This document shows positions 1-9,082 of a stretch of DNA of 64,000 bases, piece after piece (positions within the stretch are counted from its first letter, which is position 1; each line of letters begins with the position of its first letter). The notes under the pieces are model-generated. The model did no database searches. It was not told the origin of the DNA and saw nothing but the letters and a program-made list of their open reading frames with translations. The DNA comes from UBA3006 sp031401235 (GTDB lineage: Bacteria; Actinomycetota; Acidimicrobiia; Acidimicrobiales; Ilumatobacteraceae), in contig JANNRJ010000036.1 of assembly GCA_031401235.1 (NCBI GenBank), positions 62,001-126,000 of the forward strand, read 5' to 3'. The translations under genes were made by a program, and so were the position numbers.

Positions 1-241
1 GCGTGCGCCGAGCGGAAAGTAACGGTGTTGATAACACGGATTCACCAATTGATGATTTCTTTACACTTGTTACGGCATTGGCCAGGCGATCGCTGAGTTG
101 CCACATCACGGCGAGTGGCGCCGCACCGATTAATAAAGCGATGACAAGAGTTACGGCCACGAGCCGCGGAGATCCGGCCTTAACTCGCTGACCAGTACGA
201 GCCAATGCGGTGCTGTTGTCGCTTTCCGAACTTTCTGTCAC
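1..241 (-). CDS. N-terminal part of a membrane-anchored protein of unknown function, cut by the window edge
   Basis: About 80 residues are visible; the 3' end lies outside the window. The start is a GTG at 241-239 that overlaps the TGA of the upstream acyl-CoA synthetase gene (GTGA arrangement), so the two are probably co-translated. The N-terminus is polar and Ser/Asp/Thr rich, with basic residues at about 15-26. One strongly hydrophobic segment follows (about residues 27-47, LVAVTLVIALLIGAAPLAVM), then a polar Ser/Lys region. This is the layout of a protein with a short cytoplasmic tail, one membrane anchor and an extracytoplasmic body. I do not recognise the family from this piece. That it is coding is supported by the start overlap and the clean hydrophobic pattern. 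Confidence 0.6.
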   Translation of the reverse strand, partial: MTESSESDNSTALARTGQRVKAGSPRLVAVTLVIALLIGAAPLAVMWQLSDRLANAVTSVKKSSIGESVLSTPLLSARRT

Positions 242-2382
242 CTGGCAACTCCACGAAATTTTGCATAGCGATAGAGGTGACCTAGAGCGACCGCCGCTCG
301 ATTACCACTTGGGTAGCACAGTCGTCCAGATTGACGCACCGCAGCCACACCCGCGTTATACGGATCTGCCACCGCCAACTCGGTTGCGGTGAGTACAGGC
401 TTGTCGTAGGTTATCGACGCTTCAAGCGCCGCTTGGGCAAATCGTTCGTCCTGACGCTGATGGTAGGAGACGATCCGCTCCAAACCGAAATCCGGATAAA
501 ATGAACCTTCACGCATGATTCGAGCTTGGTTGCTCTGAACCCCAATCCCAAGAAAAATAACCGCATCAACGCTCGGGTGATGAGCCAAGCGATCAAGTAT
601 TTGCGGAACCGTGTCGCGCGTTTCACCACCGGCACAATCAATTGGATTGCCTTTACTCCAACGACTTGGAAGCAACATATCCAGTTCATCCACAAGATCA
701 GTTGGCAAGTCAACGAGTGTAAGTGATCCTTCATGATGGATCGCGTCGGTTGTAACGACACCCCACCCTCCTACTGTCGTGAGTACGACGGTTCGTGGAC
801 CTCGTGGAAGTGGTTGAGTGGCAAATGTGGCGGCAATATCAAACGCTTCTTCAATTGTCGTGGCACGACTAATTCCAACTTGTTGACACATTCCATCAAA
901 AATCGCGTCATCACTTGCTAGTGAACCGGTGTGACTAGCCGCCGCACGAGCACCGGAAGTCGTGGCACCTCCCTTGACAATCACCAGAGGTTTAGCCTCT
1001 GCCGCGGTCGACAATTGCGACATGAGCAAGCGGCCATCCTCCACTCCTTCGATGTAGGCGAGTGAGACGCGTGTCTCTTTATCCCGAGAATAAAATTCCA
1101 ATACATCTCCGACAGTTACCTGGGCCGCATTGCCGATAGAAACGGCACGCGAAATTCCAATTTCCGTTTGACGTGCGTAATTGAGAAAACTCGACACAAA
1201 ATTACCGCTTTGACTAGCAATAGCAATAGTTCCGCTTGGCGGATACGGGGCCACAATTTGGGCACATAAATGAGCGGGCGTACTCACTACGCCCTGACCG
1301 TTGGGGCCGATCAAAAGTAGTCCCAAACGGTCGGCTTCAGCGGCGAGTCGCACTTCGGCAATCTGTCCCACCTCATCGGTCTCGCCATAACCGGCAGTGG
1401 AAACAAATACTGCAGAAACGCCCTTTTTAGCGCAGTCACCCAAAATATCAAAATTCGCAATTGCCGGGGTGCAAATGATTGCCAAGTCGATTTCATCAGT
1501 CGGAAGTTCGGCAATCATGGAGACGGTCTTGATTCCGAGCACTTCCTCTCCGCTCCGATTCGTGCCAAATACTTTCCCTTGAAACCCGCTGGCGAGAATA
1601 TTGTGCAATGAAACAAAGCCAAATTTTCCTGGGTGAGATGACGCTCCGACTACAACTATTCCACGCGGGTTAAACAGGGTGTTGAAATTTTGATCATTGA
1701 TTGCAGCACTTCGCCCTGGTCGATCGACTATCTCCGAGACAGAATCATGGAGCTCGACCAACGCATCTACAGCGATCAGATGACCGGTTGGGGTAACGAT
1801 CATCGGATTGATGTCGACTGATTTGATTTCAGGATGATCTCGCTGCACTGCTTCGATAGCAGTTAGTACCACTTGCAACTCGTTTAGTCGCACTGAGGCG
1901 AAACCGCGGAATTCGGAGAAAACGTGTTTCAAGTTCAATGCACCCAACATCCCCTCCAGGTCGTGTGGCCTCAAGGGAAGCGGACGAAATACGACATCAC
2001 CCAGTGCTTCGGCATAAATGCCACCGACGCCGAGCATGACGGTTGGTCCGAACTGCTGATCATGCACCAAACCAACGATGAATTCTCGATCGCCTTGAAT
2101 CATTGGTGCGACAAGCAGGCTCACTTCTCCATCTGATGGTCGGGCAAGTGCAAGCAATTCGTTTGCGGCAATTTCGACGCCTTGCGAATCAGCAATTCTC
2201 AGACGGACGAGGTTGCGTTCCGTTTTATGGGAAATACCAACGCCATTCAATTTGATAGCAACTGGAAAACCTATTTTATGAGCCGCATCCGAGGCTTCAG
2301 CGGCTGAAAGTACATTTAGTTCTGGGGCAAATGGAATTCCGTAACGAGTTAAGAGTTCTTTGGAAACCAATTCTGACAACAC
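238..2382 (-). CDS. Fused ADP-forming acetyl/acyl-CoA synthetase, beta-alpha domain order
   Basis: NDP-forming acyl-CoA synthetase family: acyl-CoA + ADP + Pi interconverted with acid + CoA + ATP. Residues about 1-215 form an ATP-grasp domain (VAIKLNG near 41, SHKTE at 51-55, DINPMIV near 200). From about 240 comes a Rossmann CoA-binding domain (GIVVVGASSHPGKFG), then succinyl-CoA-ligase-like domains with the phospho-accepting His in ASHTGSL (about residue 484). The 714-residue product is therefore a beta-then-alpha fusion, the reverse of Pat/archaeal alpha-beta fusions. I chose the GTG at 2382 because GGGAGA lies 7 bases upstream; a TTG 15 codons earlier lacks such a site. It is divergent from nagA and overlaps the next minus gene. 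The acyl substrate cannot be read from the sequence. Confidence 0.88.
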   Translation of the reverse strand: MLSELVSKELLTRYGIPFAPELNVLSAAEASDAAHKIGFPVAIKLNGVGISHKTERNLVRLRIADSQGVEIAANELLALARPSDGEVSLLVAPMIQGDREFIVGLVHDQQFGPTVMLGVGGIYAEALGDVVFRPLPLRPHDLEGMLGALNLKHVFSEFRGFASVRLNELQVVLTAIEAVQRDHPEIKSVDINPMIVTPTGHLIAVDALVELHDSVSEIVDRPGRSAAINDQNFNTLFNPRGIVVVGASSHPGKFGFVSLHNILASGFQGKVFGTNRSGEEVLGIKTVSMIAELPTDEIDLAIICTPAIANFDILGDCAKKGVSAVFVSTAGYGETDEVGQIAEVRLAAEADRLGLLLIGPNGQGVVSTPAHLCAQIVAPYPPSGTIAIASQSGNFVSSFLNYARQTEIGISRAVSIGNAAQVTVGDVLEFYSRDKETRVSLAYIEGVEDGRLLMSQLSTAAEAKPLVIVKGGATTSGARAAASHTGSLASDDAIFDGMCQQVGISRATTIEEAFDIAATFATQPLPRGPRTVVLTTVGGWGVVTTDAIHHEGSLTLVDLPTDLVDELDMLLPSRWSKGNPIDCAGGETRDTVPQILDRLAHHPSVDAVIFLGIGVQSNQARIMREGSFYPDFGLERIVSYHQRQDERFAQAALEASITYDKPVLTATELAVADPYNAGVAAVRQSGRLCYPSGNRAAVALGHLYRYAKFRGVAR

Positions 2383-2454
2383 GGTTCGGTCTCCCACACG
2401 GCTAAACGATAGACGGTGTACTCTCAATCAGGCGTGACATCGCTTGGAGAACCA

Positions 2455-3555
2455 ATGGGTCTGGTATTTCGGACGGCTCAAATTGCTCTTCCGTCTGGAA
2501 TCTTTGGACCCCATCAAGTCACCTGTGAGCGTGGAATTATTACTTCGATCACTCCAATCACATCCGATTACGAAGAAGTTCTTCTTGCTCCAGGATTCAT
2601 TGATCTTCAAGTTAATGGAATAGGTGCGGTGGATGTCTCAGAAGCTCGTGGCGATGATTGGCTGATGCTTGACAGGGCACTACTGGAGCAAGGCGTCACC
2701 ACTTGGTGTCCAACTTTTATTAGTGCACCTCTAAATAGTTACCCCAATAAATACTCCCAAGCAGTTGCGGCTCAAGGTCGGCCAGGAGATCTTCGACCTG
2801 CAATCGCCGGGATTCATTTGGAAGGGCCTTTTCTCGGCGGTGCTATTGGTGCCCATGACCCTCGATTTGTTCAGAATGAAAATTCAGAGTGGTTTTCTCT
2901 CCTTCCGGACATCGTTCGAATCGTAACTTTGGCGCCAGAAAACACCGTTGCTATGGCCGCCATTTCCGCTCTACGGACACGAGATATCGTCGTATCAATC
3001 GGGCATTCCCGGTCATCAGATGTGGTCACGGTCAGGGCAATCGAAGCCGGAGCAGGACTGGTTACTCATTTATTCAACGGCATGTCAGGTGTCCATCATC
3101 GGCACGATGGAGTTGCTCTCGTAGCACTTACCGATGATCGTGTCGCGGTATCGCTCATCGCCGATTTGGTTCATGTTCAATCCCGTGCAATATCTCTAAC
3201 ATTTCGAGCCAAACCTGACTCTGTCGTGCTCATCACAGATTCAATCGCACCTCACTCCGATTCGGCACGAAGTCGTGGCATCGAATTGATTGATGGTGCC
3301 CCTCGTTTGCCAGACGGAACGCTCGCCGGATCCGCATTGACGATGAACGTAGCGATAAAAAACGTTGTACAAAACTGTGATGTTGAGATCCATCTGGCTA
3401 TACAAGCGGCAACCGCGACGCCAGCCAAAATACTTAACCTCGCAGATCGAGGAACAATCGCGATTGGCAATCGAGCCGACTTAGTAGCTTTAAATTCAGA
3501 TTTCGAAATTCGTCACGTTTGGATCAACGGTGGACTCGCCCTGACTAAGACCTAA
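2455..3555 (+). CDS. nagA: N-acetylglucosamine-6-phosphate deacetylase
   Basis: Amidohydrolase that removes acetate from GlcNAc-6-phosphate in amino-sugar and cell-wall recycling, acting in the cytoplasm. Visible hallmarks are APGFIDLQVNG (about 46-54), the metal-ligand Glu in GIHLEGPFLG, the metal His residues in SIGHSRS and THLFNGMSG, the catalytic Asp in VLITDSI, and the C-terminal GTIAIGNRADLVAL strand. The 366-residue length fits the family. The ATG at 2455 is preceded by GGAGA, whereas an in-frame GTG 13 codons upstream has no ribosome site. No nagB or PTS gene is adjacent. Downstream genes follow closely on the same strand, so it may lead a transcript that includes transketolase. Confidence 0.93.
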   Translation: MGLVFRTAQIALPSGIFGPHQVTCERGIITSITPITSDYEEVLLAPGFIDLQVNGIGAVDVSEARGDDWLMLDRALLEQGVTTWCPTFISAPLNSYPNKYSQAVAAQGRPGDLRPAIAGIHLEGPFLGGAIGAHDPRFVQNENSEWFSLLPDIVRIVTLAPENTVAMAAISALRTRDIVVSIGHSRSSDVVTVRAIEAGAGLVTHLFNGMSGVHHRHDGVALVALTDDRVAVSLIADLVHVQSRAISLTFRAKPDSVVLITDSIAPHSDSARSRGIELIDGAPRLPDGTLAGSALTMNVAIKNVVQNCDVEIHLAIQAATATPAKILNLADRGTIAIGNRADLVALNSDFEIRHVWINGGLALTKT

Positions 3556-3575
3556 GCGCTCGCTAGTGTGCTGGG

Positions 3576-3998
3576 ATGCATATCATTGCGGCGTTATTTA
3601 TCGATACTTTTGAAATGCATCCGGCACCCGGACCGTCTACGCGCATCGATTTGTCTGGGGTCTTCTTTTCGATACCTGCTCCTAGCCCAGTTCCTGTCAC
3701 TATCGAACCCCATCTCATTGGTCTAATTTATTGCCCGCCTGACGAGCCCGGTCATGGGGTTTTTGAAGTCGTGTTTCGACGGACTTTGGATCCGCAGAGC
3801 GAACAATTGGCCCGTCATGTGAGTCCATTTTCCGTGGAACCCGGTAAATTCACTTATCGTCTGGTGCGTGGCTCACTTGAACTTTCTGAGTACGGGCAAT
3901 GTTTTGCTCATTGTCGGGTAGATCAAGGTCCATGGACTTACGTACCTCTCGCCTTGTTGCCACCGGTGGCTGACGAGCAACTACAGTCACCCCAGTGA
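3576..3998 (+). CDS. Conserved-looking protein of unknown function, 140 residues
   Basis: I do not recognise a named family with certainty. It begins MHIIAALFIDTFEM and is rich in beta-type segments and prolines, with the stretch FEVVFRRTLDPQSEQLAR and then VEPGKFTYRLVRGSLEL. It has no signal peptide, no membrane segment and only three cysteines. The gene lies 20 bases after nagA, and its stop overlaps the GTG start of transketolase (GTGA), which supports it being real and co-translated. The compact beta pattern resembles small actinobacterial proteins of the DUF6941 type, but that match is only an impression. Function unknown. Confidence 0.7.
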   Translation: MHIIAALFIDTFEMHPAPGPSTRIDLSGVFFSIPAPSPVPVTIEPHLIGLIYCPPDEPGHGVFEVVFRRTLDPQSEQLARHVSPFSVEPGKFTYRLVRGSLELSEYGQCFAHCRVDQGPWTYVPLALLPPVADEQLQSPQ

Positions 3999-5968
3999 CC
4001 TTGCGCTTATCGACTGCCGATGATTCGGCCGCGGTCTCGCTCATTCGAGGCTTTGCCATGGACGCGCCATTAGCGGCCAAGAGCGGTCATCAGGGCACCG
4101 CAATGGCACTTGCGCCACTCGGTCATGTTTTGTTTAGTCGTGTCATGCGCCATAATCCGGCTCAACCAAAATGGCGAAATCGAGACCGTTTTATTCTCTC
4201 CAACGGTCACGCATCAATACTCCAATATGCGTTGCTTTTTCTCAATGGATATGGCCTTGAAATTGACGACATTAAGGCATTCAGGCAATTGAATTCACTG
4301 ACCCCCGGACATCCGGAGGCCGGTCAGACTGTGGGAGTAGAAGTTACAACTGGGCCGCTCGGTCAAGGTTTTGCCAACGCAGTTGGAATGGCCATTGCCG
4401 AGCGAAATCTGCGTGCTCGTTTTGGCGAGTCGCTAACCGAACACCACACATTTGTTGTCGTTGGCGACGGTTGTCTAATGGAAGGGATAAGTCACGAAGC
4501 AGCATCACTTGCTGGTCATTTGGGATTGGATCGTCTCATATGCATTTACGATGACAATGGAATCACCATTGATGGTTCTACTTCCCTTTCCTGTAGCGAT
4601 GACGTAGGGATGCGCTTTAGTTCCTATGGATGGAATGTCATTCAACTTGGCGAAATCGCCAACAACTTGGACGCGCTGGAAATTGCTCTGGATTCGGCCA
4701 AGCAACACAGAGGACAACCAACATTATGCATTTTGAAAACTCACATTGCGTTTCCGTCACCTGATCACACAGACAATTTTGAGGCTCATGGAAACCCATT
4801 TAATGCTGAGCAAGTTCGGATCACAAAGGAAGTCATGGGAATTCCTAATTCTCCTTTTTGGGCTCCGGACCAACTGGTAGACAAAATTCGAAGTCATGCC
4901 AAAAAGCGAGGAGAGCAGTTTGTCGGCGAGTATACGAATCTGATCGAGACGTCTGACCAAACGAAGGCTAATCAAATCAGTTTTGAGATGGCTTGGAATA
5001 CGCCAAGTTCGGCGACATTTGCGGCGGATTTACCAGCATTCGATGCGACTTCAAATATCGCCACTCGACAGGCGATTCAGAAAATATTGGAAGCTTCTCA
5101 CGCAGTCATGCCCGGACTCATTACCGGAGCCGCTGATCTCACCGGTAATACCGGAGTGAAAGTTTTGCAACATCACGTTCACAGTGCGGCTCATCCCGAA
5201 GGTCGGCAGATCTACTTTGGAATTCGCGAACATGCAATGGGTGCAGCATTGGTCGGAATGGCCATGCATGGCGGAGTGCTTCCTGTAGGTGGCACATTTT
5301 TTGTATTCGCCGATTACATGCGTCCGGCCATTCGGCTGGCCGCACTATCCCATGCCAAAGTGGTTTTTGTCTTTTCCCATGATTCGGTTGGAGTCGGTGA
5401 GGACGGTCCGACTCATCAGCCAATCGAACAGTTGGCTTCGCTTCGGGCAATTCCCAATTTGCAAGTCATTCGACCTGCCGACGCCAACGAAACTGTTCAA
5501 GCGTGGCGCGCCGCTGTCGACCATGATGGTCCTACCGCCCTCATCTTGAGTCGCCAAAATGTACCCCCTATTACGGATGGTTTCGCCGTTGTGCAAGGTG
5601 CTGGTGTCATTGTTGAACCTGAACACTTGGATGCGATCCTCATCGGAACTGGCAGCGAACTATCCCTCTGTGTTAAAGCCGCTGAACTACTTGCCCAAGA
5701 GGACATCGGAATACGGGTTGTTTCGATGCCCTCATGGGATCGTTTTGAGAGTCAGTCAAGCGAACTACGAACTAAGACGCTGCCCAAAGACATTCCGACA
5801 GTTTCGGTCGAAGCGGGAGCGACTTTGGGGTGGTCACGATATGCCGACAGCTGTATTGGCATTGATCAATTTGGATCCAGTGCGCCAGGTCCCGTGGTAA
5901 TGGCAAACTTCGGTATTACTGTTGCCCACATTTGTCAAGTTGTACGTCTCGCGGTGAAGGAAATTTAA
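3995..5968 (+). CDS. tkt: Transketolase
   Basis: ThDP-dependent transfer of two-carbon ketol units in the non-oxidative pentose phosphate pathway. Length 657 residues, normal for the family. Motifs in order: SGHQGTAMALAPLGHVLF (substrate and cofactor histidines), LSNGHASILQYALL, TGPLGQGFANAVG, the ThDP motif VVGDGCLMEGISHEA running into DDNGITIDG, KTHIAFPSPDHTD, and the pyrimidine-domain FGIREHAMGAALVGMA with HDSVGVGEDGPTHQPIEQL. The GTG start at 3995 overlaps the preceding stop. Transaldolase follows with a TAATG overlap, so the two pentose-phosphate enzymes are translationally coupled. Confidence 0.97.
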   Translation: MTLRLSTADDSAAVSLIRGFAMDAPLAAKSGHQGTAMALAPLGHVLFSRVMRHNPAQPKWRNRDRFILSNGHASILQYALLFLNGYGLEIDDIKAFRQLNSLTPGHPEAGQTVGVEVTTGPLGQGFANAVGMAIAERNLRARFGESLTEHHTFVVVGDGCLMEGISHEAASLAGHLGLDRLICIYDDNGITIDGSTSLSCSDDVGMRFSSYGWNVIQLGEIANNLDALEIALDSAKQHRGQPTLCILKTHIAFPSPDHTDNFEAHGNPFNAEQVRITKEVMGIPNSPFWAPDQLVDKIRSHAKKRGEQFVGEYTNLIETSDQTKANQISFEMAWNTPSSATFAADLPAFDATSNIATRQAIQKILEASHAVMPGLITGAADLTGNTGVKVLQHHVHSAAHPEGRQIYFGIREHAMGAALVGMAMHGGVLPVGGTFFVFADYMRPAIRLAALSHAKVVFVFSHDSVGVGEDGPTHQPIEQLASLRAIPNLQVIRPADANETVQAWRAAVDHDGPTALILSRQNVPPITDGFAVVQGAGVIVEPEHLDAILIGTGSELSLCVKAAELLAQEDIGIRVVSMPSWDRFESQSSELRTKTLPKDIPTVSVEAGATLGWSRYADSCIGIDQFGSSAPGPVVMANFGITVAHICQVVRLAVKEI

Positions 5969-7074
5969 TGACTAACAATTTGAGTCGGCTAAGCGCTGAA
6001 TTTGGCCAAAGCCCGTGGCTCGATAACTTGAAACGCGGCTACATCACTTCCGGTCAATTGATTCGAATCCGAGATACGGGAATTCGTGGCCTGACTTCAA
6101 ATCCAACAATCTTTCAAAAGGCCATTCAAGGGTCAAGCGAATACGACGAACAATTTTCTTCGCTTGCGAAAGACAATCACAGCAGTATTGATACGTATTG
6201 GGAATTGGTTCTCCAGGACATCAATGCGGCTCTCGACGTGTTCGCACCGGTATATGAATCGAGCAACGGAAATGATGGGTTTGTTAGCGTCGAAGTCGAT
6301 CCCGGACTTGCTCACGACGCTGACGGCACCTTGAGCGCGGCTCGAGAGCTGCATAAGCGTGTTAACCGAGCCAACATTATGATCAAAATTCCGGCAACCG
6401 TCGAAGGTATACCCGCTATTCGAGCGATGATTGGGGAAGGTCGAAGCGTCAACGTCACCCTCATTTTCAGTCTGGATCGATATCAACAAGTTATGCAGGC
6501 ATACATTGATGGCCTTGAGATTCTCGCCAATCACACCATTGGTTCGCTTCCACCGTTGGCGAGTGTGGCGAGTTTTTTTATTTCTCGCGTGGATACCGAA
6601 ATTGATCGTCGCCTGGAGATCTTGGGTATGCCAGATGCTTTAAACTTACGCGGCAAGGCGGCGATATCCCAGGCAAAATTGGCATATGAATTGTTTCAAA
6701 GTACCTTCTCCGGTCCGAGGTGGGAAGCATTAGTCAAACGCGGGGCGCAACTACAGCGACCACTTTGGGCCTCCACTTCAACCAAGAACCCGGTGTATCC
6801 GGACACACTTTATGTGGACCAGCTGATTGGTCCCAACACGGTAAACACTCTTCCCGATTCAACCCTCGAAGCGTTTTTGAACCATGGAAAACTTGCCCGC
6901 ACAATTGATAAGAATGTCGATCAAGCCCATCACAATTGGGATGCCTTGAAACACGTGGGCATCGATGTTGGCGAAGTTGCCGTTCAGCTCGAGAATGAAG
7001 GAGTGAACTCGTTTCAAAAGAGTTTTGATGAACTGATCGATGCATTGAAATCAAAAACGACCAATTATGAGTGA
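5968..7074 (+). CDS. tal: Transaldolase
   Basis: Transfers a dihydroxyacetone unit between sedoheptulose-7-phosphate and glyceraldehyde-3-phosphate. Visible features are GLTSNPTIFQKAI near the N-terminus, the Schiff-base Lys in NIMIKIPATVEG, NVTLIFSLDRY, and LWASTSTKNPVYPDTLYVD. The 368-residue length matches the long actinobacterial transaldolases. The ATG at 5968 overlaps the transketolase TAA and has GAAGGA 6 bases upstream; frames reaching further upstream are only read-through into tkt. It overlaps the next gene by 8 bases. Glucose-6-phosphate dehydrogenase, which often follows in Actinobacteria, is not here. Confidence 0.96.
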   Translation: MTNNLSRLSAEFGQSPWLDNLKRGYITSGQLIRIRDTGIRGLTSNPTIFQKAIQGSSEYDEQFSSLAKDNHSSIDTYWELVLQDINAALDVFAPVYESSNGNDGFVSVEVDPGLAHDADGTLSAARELHKRVNRANIMIKIPATVEGIPAIRAMIGEGRSVNVTLIFSLDRYQQVMQAYIDGLEILANHTIGSLPPLASVASFFISRVDTEIDRRLEILGMPDALNLRGKAAISQAKLAYELFQSTFSGPRWEALVKRGAQLQRPLWASTSTKNPVYPDTLYVDQLIGPNTVNTLPDSTLEAFLNHGKLARTIDKNVDQAHHNWDALKHVGIDVGEVAVQLENEGVNSFQKSFDELIDALKSKTTNYE

Positions 7075-8098
7075 AACGCCAAAAGCGGGTATCGACGAAC
7101 AGATAGACCTTTTGGTCCAATCCATCAATATCTCCACCGGATCAAATTTGATCAAGGATTTGTTGCGTACCGCGCTCCGATTAGGACAAGACGACCTCTC
7201 GACACTTGACCTAAAAATTGCTAATTCGGCGCTCAAAGAAATGCGGGAAGCCTTTCAGATGTTCACACCCTATGTGAACCGTAAAAAGGTGACGATATTT
7301 GGGTCGGCTCGTACAACCAAGGATGATCCTGTGTATCGCCAAACTGAGCAAGTTGCCGCCCGCATGGCTGAGCAGAATTGGATGGTCGTAACGGGTGCAG
7401 GTCCAGGAATCATGGAAGCTGGGATGGCCGGAGCTGGTCGCGACAAATCAATCGGCGTCTCAATCCGTCTGCCATTTGAAACTTCCGCCAATCCAATTAT
7501 TGCGGGTGATGACAAACATGTCTCGATGAAATATTTCTTCACTCGTAAACTAATGCTTGTAAAAGAGTCTCATGCTTTCATCTATATGCCAGGTGGATTT
7601 GGCACATTGGATGAAATGTTTGAACTGCTCACTCTTGCCCAAACTGGCAAAAGCACTCCAGCGCCGATCGTCTTGCTGGATTTACCGCATGATCACTTTT
7701 GGCGTCGAATTGACGAATTCATCATCGATCAACTTGTGCCTCGCAAATTAGTTTCTGATTCAGATCGCGCCTTTTATCATCTCTCAAATAACGTGGACGA
7801 CGCGGTGAATGAGATTTGCGGATTTTATTTGAATTATGAATCCATGCGTCGAATTGGCAAATACCTAGTCATTCGCCACCGTTTACCGATTACCGATGAG
7901 CAAATTCAGGATCTAAATGAAGAATTCGGTCATCTATGTACCGAAGGAGTTATTGAGCGTTCTGACGCATTGCCTGCGGAAATAGTTGACGGAGACTCGT
8001 TAGATTTTCAGCGACTCAAACTCCACTTCGTTAGAAATAATTTCAGCGATTTGCGTCGCTTGCTCAATCGTCTGAATTCGTTCGTCCCAGCAAATTGA
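7067..8098 (+). CDS. LOG-family (TIGR00730-type) Rossmann protein
   Basis: Member of the LOG/lysine-decarboxylase-like family, some of which are cytokinin-activating nucleoside-5'-monophosphate phosphoribohydrolases. The family motifs are present: VTIFGSART, VVTGAGPGIMEAGMAGA, SIGVSIRLPFE and the signature PGGFGTLDEMFE (PGGxGTxxE). At 343 residues it is longer than plant-type LOG proteins. It has an N-terminal helical extension of about 75 residues and a C-terminal extension of about 100, as in a distinct bacterial subgroup. The ATG lies inside the end of tal, indicating coupling to the pentose-phosphate genes. A role in ribose-phosphate or nucleotide turnover is plausible inference; the substrate is unknown. 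Confidence 0.85.
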   Translation: MSETPKAGIDEQIDLLVQSINISTGSNLIKDLLRTALRLGQDDLSTLDLKIANSALKEMREAFQMFTPYVNRKKVTIFGSARTTKDDPVYRQTEQVAARMAEQNWMVVTGAGPGIMEAGMAGAGRDKSIGVSIRLPFETSANPIIAGDDKHVSMKYFFTRKLMLVKESHAFIYMPGGFGTLDEMFELLTLAQTGKSTPAPIVLLDLPHDHFWRRIDEFIIDQLVPRKLVSDSDRAFYHLSNNVDDAVNEICGFYLNYESMRRIGKYLVIRHRLPITDEQIQDLNEEFGHLCTEGVIERSDALPAEIVDGDSLDFQRLKLHFVRNNFSDLRRLLNRLNSFVPAN

Positions 8099-8261
8099 CA
8101 GCCTTCTCCACTGCCCGTCGTGCTTGGGTGAGAGTTCGCTCAACATCCGGGCGTTTAGATTCACCGGCACGATGAGCCTGCTTGAGGACTTCAAGAGCCT
8201 TATCAGCTAGTTCTTCGGAGATGTTCTGCAGCTGAGTGGTGAGGTCGCTTATCGAGGGCAT
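8064..8261 (-). CDS. Small helical protein of unknown function, 65 residues
   Basis: A charged, all-helical, coiled-coil-like product with regularly spaced hydrophobics (ITLQNI, LADKALEVLKQAHRAG, ARRAVEKAVNLLG) and no cysteine or membrane segment. Its last 35 bases overlap the end of the LOG gene tail-to-tail. No other gene explains the stretch to 8308. The start ATG at 8261 has only a weak ribosome site. I call it real because of the clean amphipathic pattern and because the space would otherwise be empty; no homologous family is recognised. Confidence 0.6.
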   Translation of the reverse strand: MPSISDLTTQLQNISEELADKALEVLKQAHRAGESKRPDVERTLTQARRAVEKAVNLLGRTNSDD

Positions 8262-8308
8262 CCGACAATGGTATAACGTAATGCGCTCATCGTCTAGCGT
8301 AGGAACTT

Positions 8309-9061
8309 GTGCCTACACCAAAAGATTTACATGAATGGATCAGTTTTTCTGATCCCGACAGCGATCAAACTTGGCAAATCGATGCAACCTTCCTGCGCTC
8401 CAACTGGTCCTGCATCTATGGGAACGGTTGCAAGGGCGTTCTCGAGGACTCTGCCCAGGATCTAATGCAAGGATGCTGTAGCTATGGTGCTCATTTCATA
8501 GACAAGAGTGATCTTGCGCAAGTCAAGAAAGCGGTGAAGAGACTCAAGCCTGAACATTGGCAAAACTTTGACAAGGGCAAGAATCAACGCTGGCTTACAA
8601 CCGACGGTGACGGAGCCGATATAACCAGAAGCGTGAACGGTGCATGCATCTTTCATAATAAACCAACTTTCGAAGGTGGGTTCGGTTGCGCATTTCATGT
8701 CGCGGCACTTGCTTCCAATGAGCGTCCCATGGATTGGAAGCCGGATGTTTGTTGGCAAGTTCCCCTTCGGCTTGAAGAATTCACCGAAGATGATGGACAT
8801 GTTGTGTCGATGCTACGAGAGTGGAAACGACGAGATTGGGGCGATGGAGGCATCGAGTTTCATTGGTGGTGTACAGATCACCCCGACGCATTTGTGGGTA
8901 CAAAACCGGTCTATCAATATCTCAAGGACGAAATAGTTGAGCTAGTGGGTTCAAAGACCTATAAGACACTGGTTGCGCTACTTGAAGAAAAGCGGGCGAC
9001 CCCGCTACCCCATCCTCAGGTACGGCGCAAAATTGAAAAACTTGCCAAAGTCGCCAAATAA
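8309..9061 (+). CDS. Cysteine-rich protein of unknown function, possible metal-site protein (DUF3109/YkgJ-like)
   Basis: 250 residues, GTG start with AGGA just upstream. Cysteines cluster in a pattern like iron-sulfur or zinc proteins of the YkgJ/DUF3109 kind: C35, C41 (CIYGNGCKG), C56-C57 (GCCSYGAHF), then GACIFHNKP, GGFGCAFHVAA and KPDVCWQVPLR. Histidines sit next to several of them, and HWWCTDHPDAF is further on. There is no signal peptide, so it is likely cytoplasmic. The C-terminal tail is basic (VRRKIEKLAKVAK). The metal and the reaction are unknown; the resemblance to DUF3109 is by cysteine spacing only. Monocistronic, convergent with typA. Confidence 0.75.
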   Translation: MPTPKDLHEWISFSDPDSDQTWQIDATFLRSNWSCIYGNGCKGVLEDSAQDLMQGCCSYGAHFIDKSDLAQVKKAVKRLKPEHWQNFDKGKNQRWLTTDGDGADITRSVNGACIFHNKPTFEGGFGCAFHVAALASNERPMDWKPDVCWQVPLRLEEFTEDDGHVVSMLREWKRRDWGDGGIEFHWWCTDHPDAFVGTKPVYQYLKDEIVELVGSKTYKTLVALLEEKRATPLPHPQVRRKIEKLAKVAK

Positions 9062-9082
9062 TTAAGCATTGAAACGATTTAG

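Noticed and set aside
3..191. Plus-strand open frame at the window edge
   Set aside because: The minus strand of the same bases encodes a membrane-anchor N-terminus with a start that overlaps the next gene, which explains the region better.
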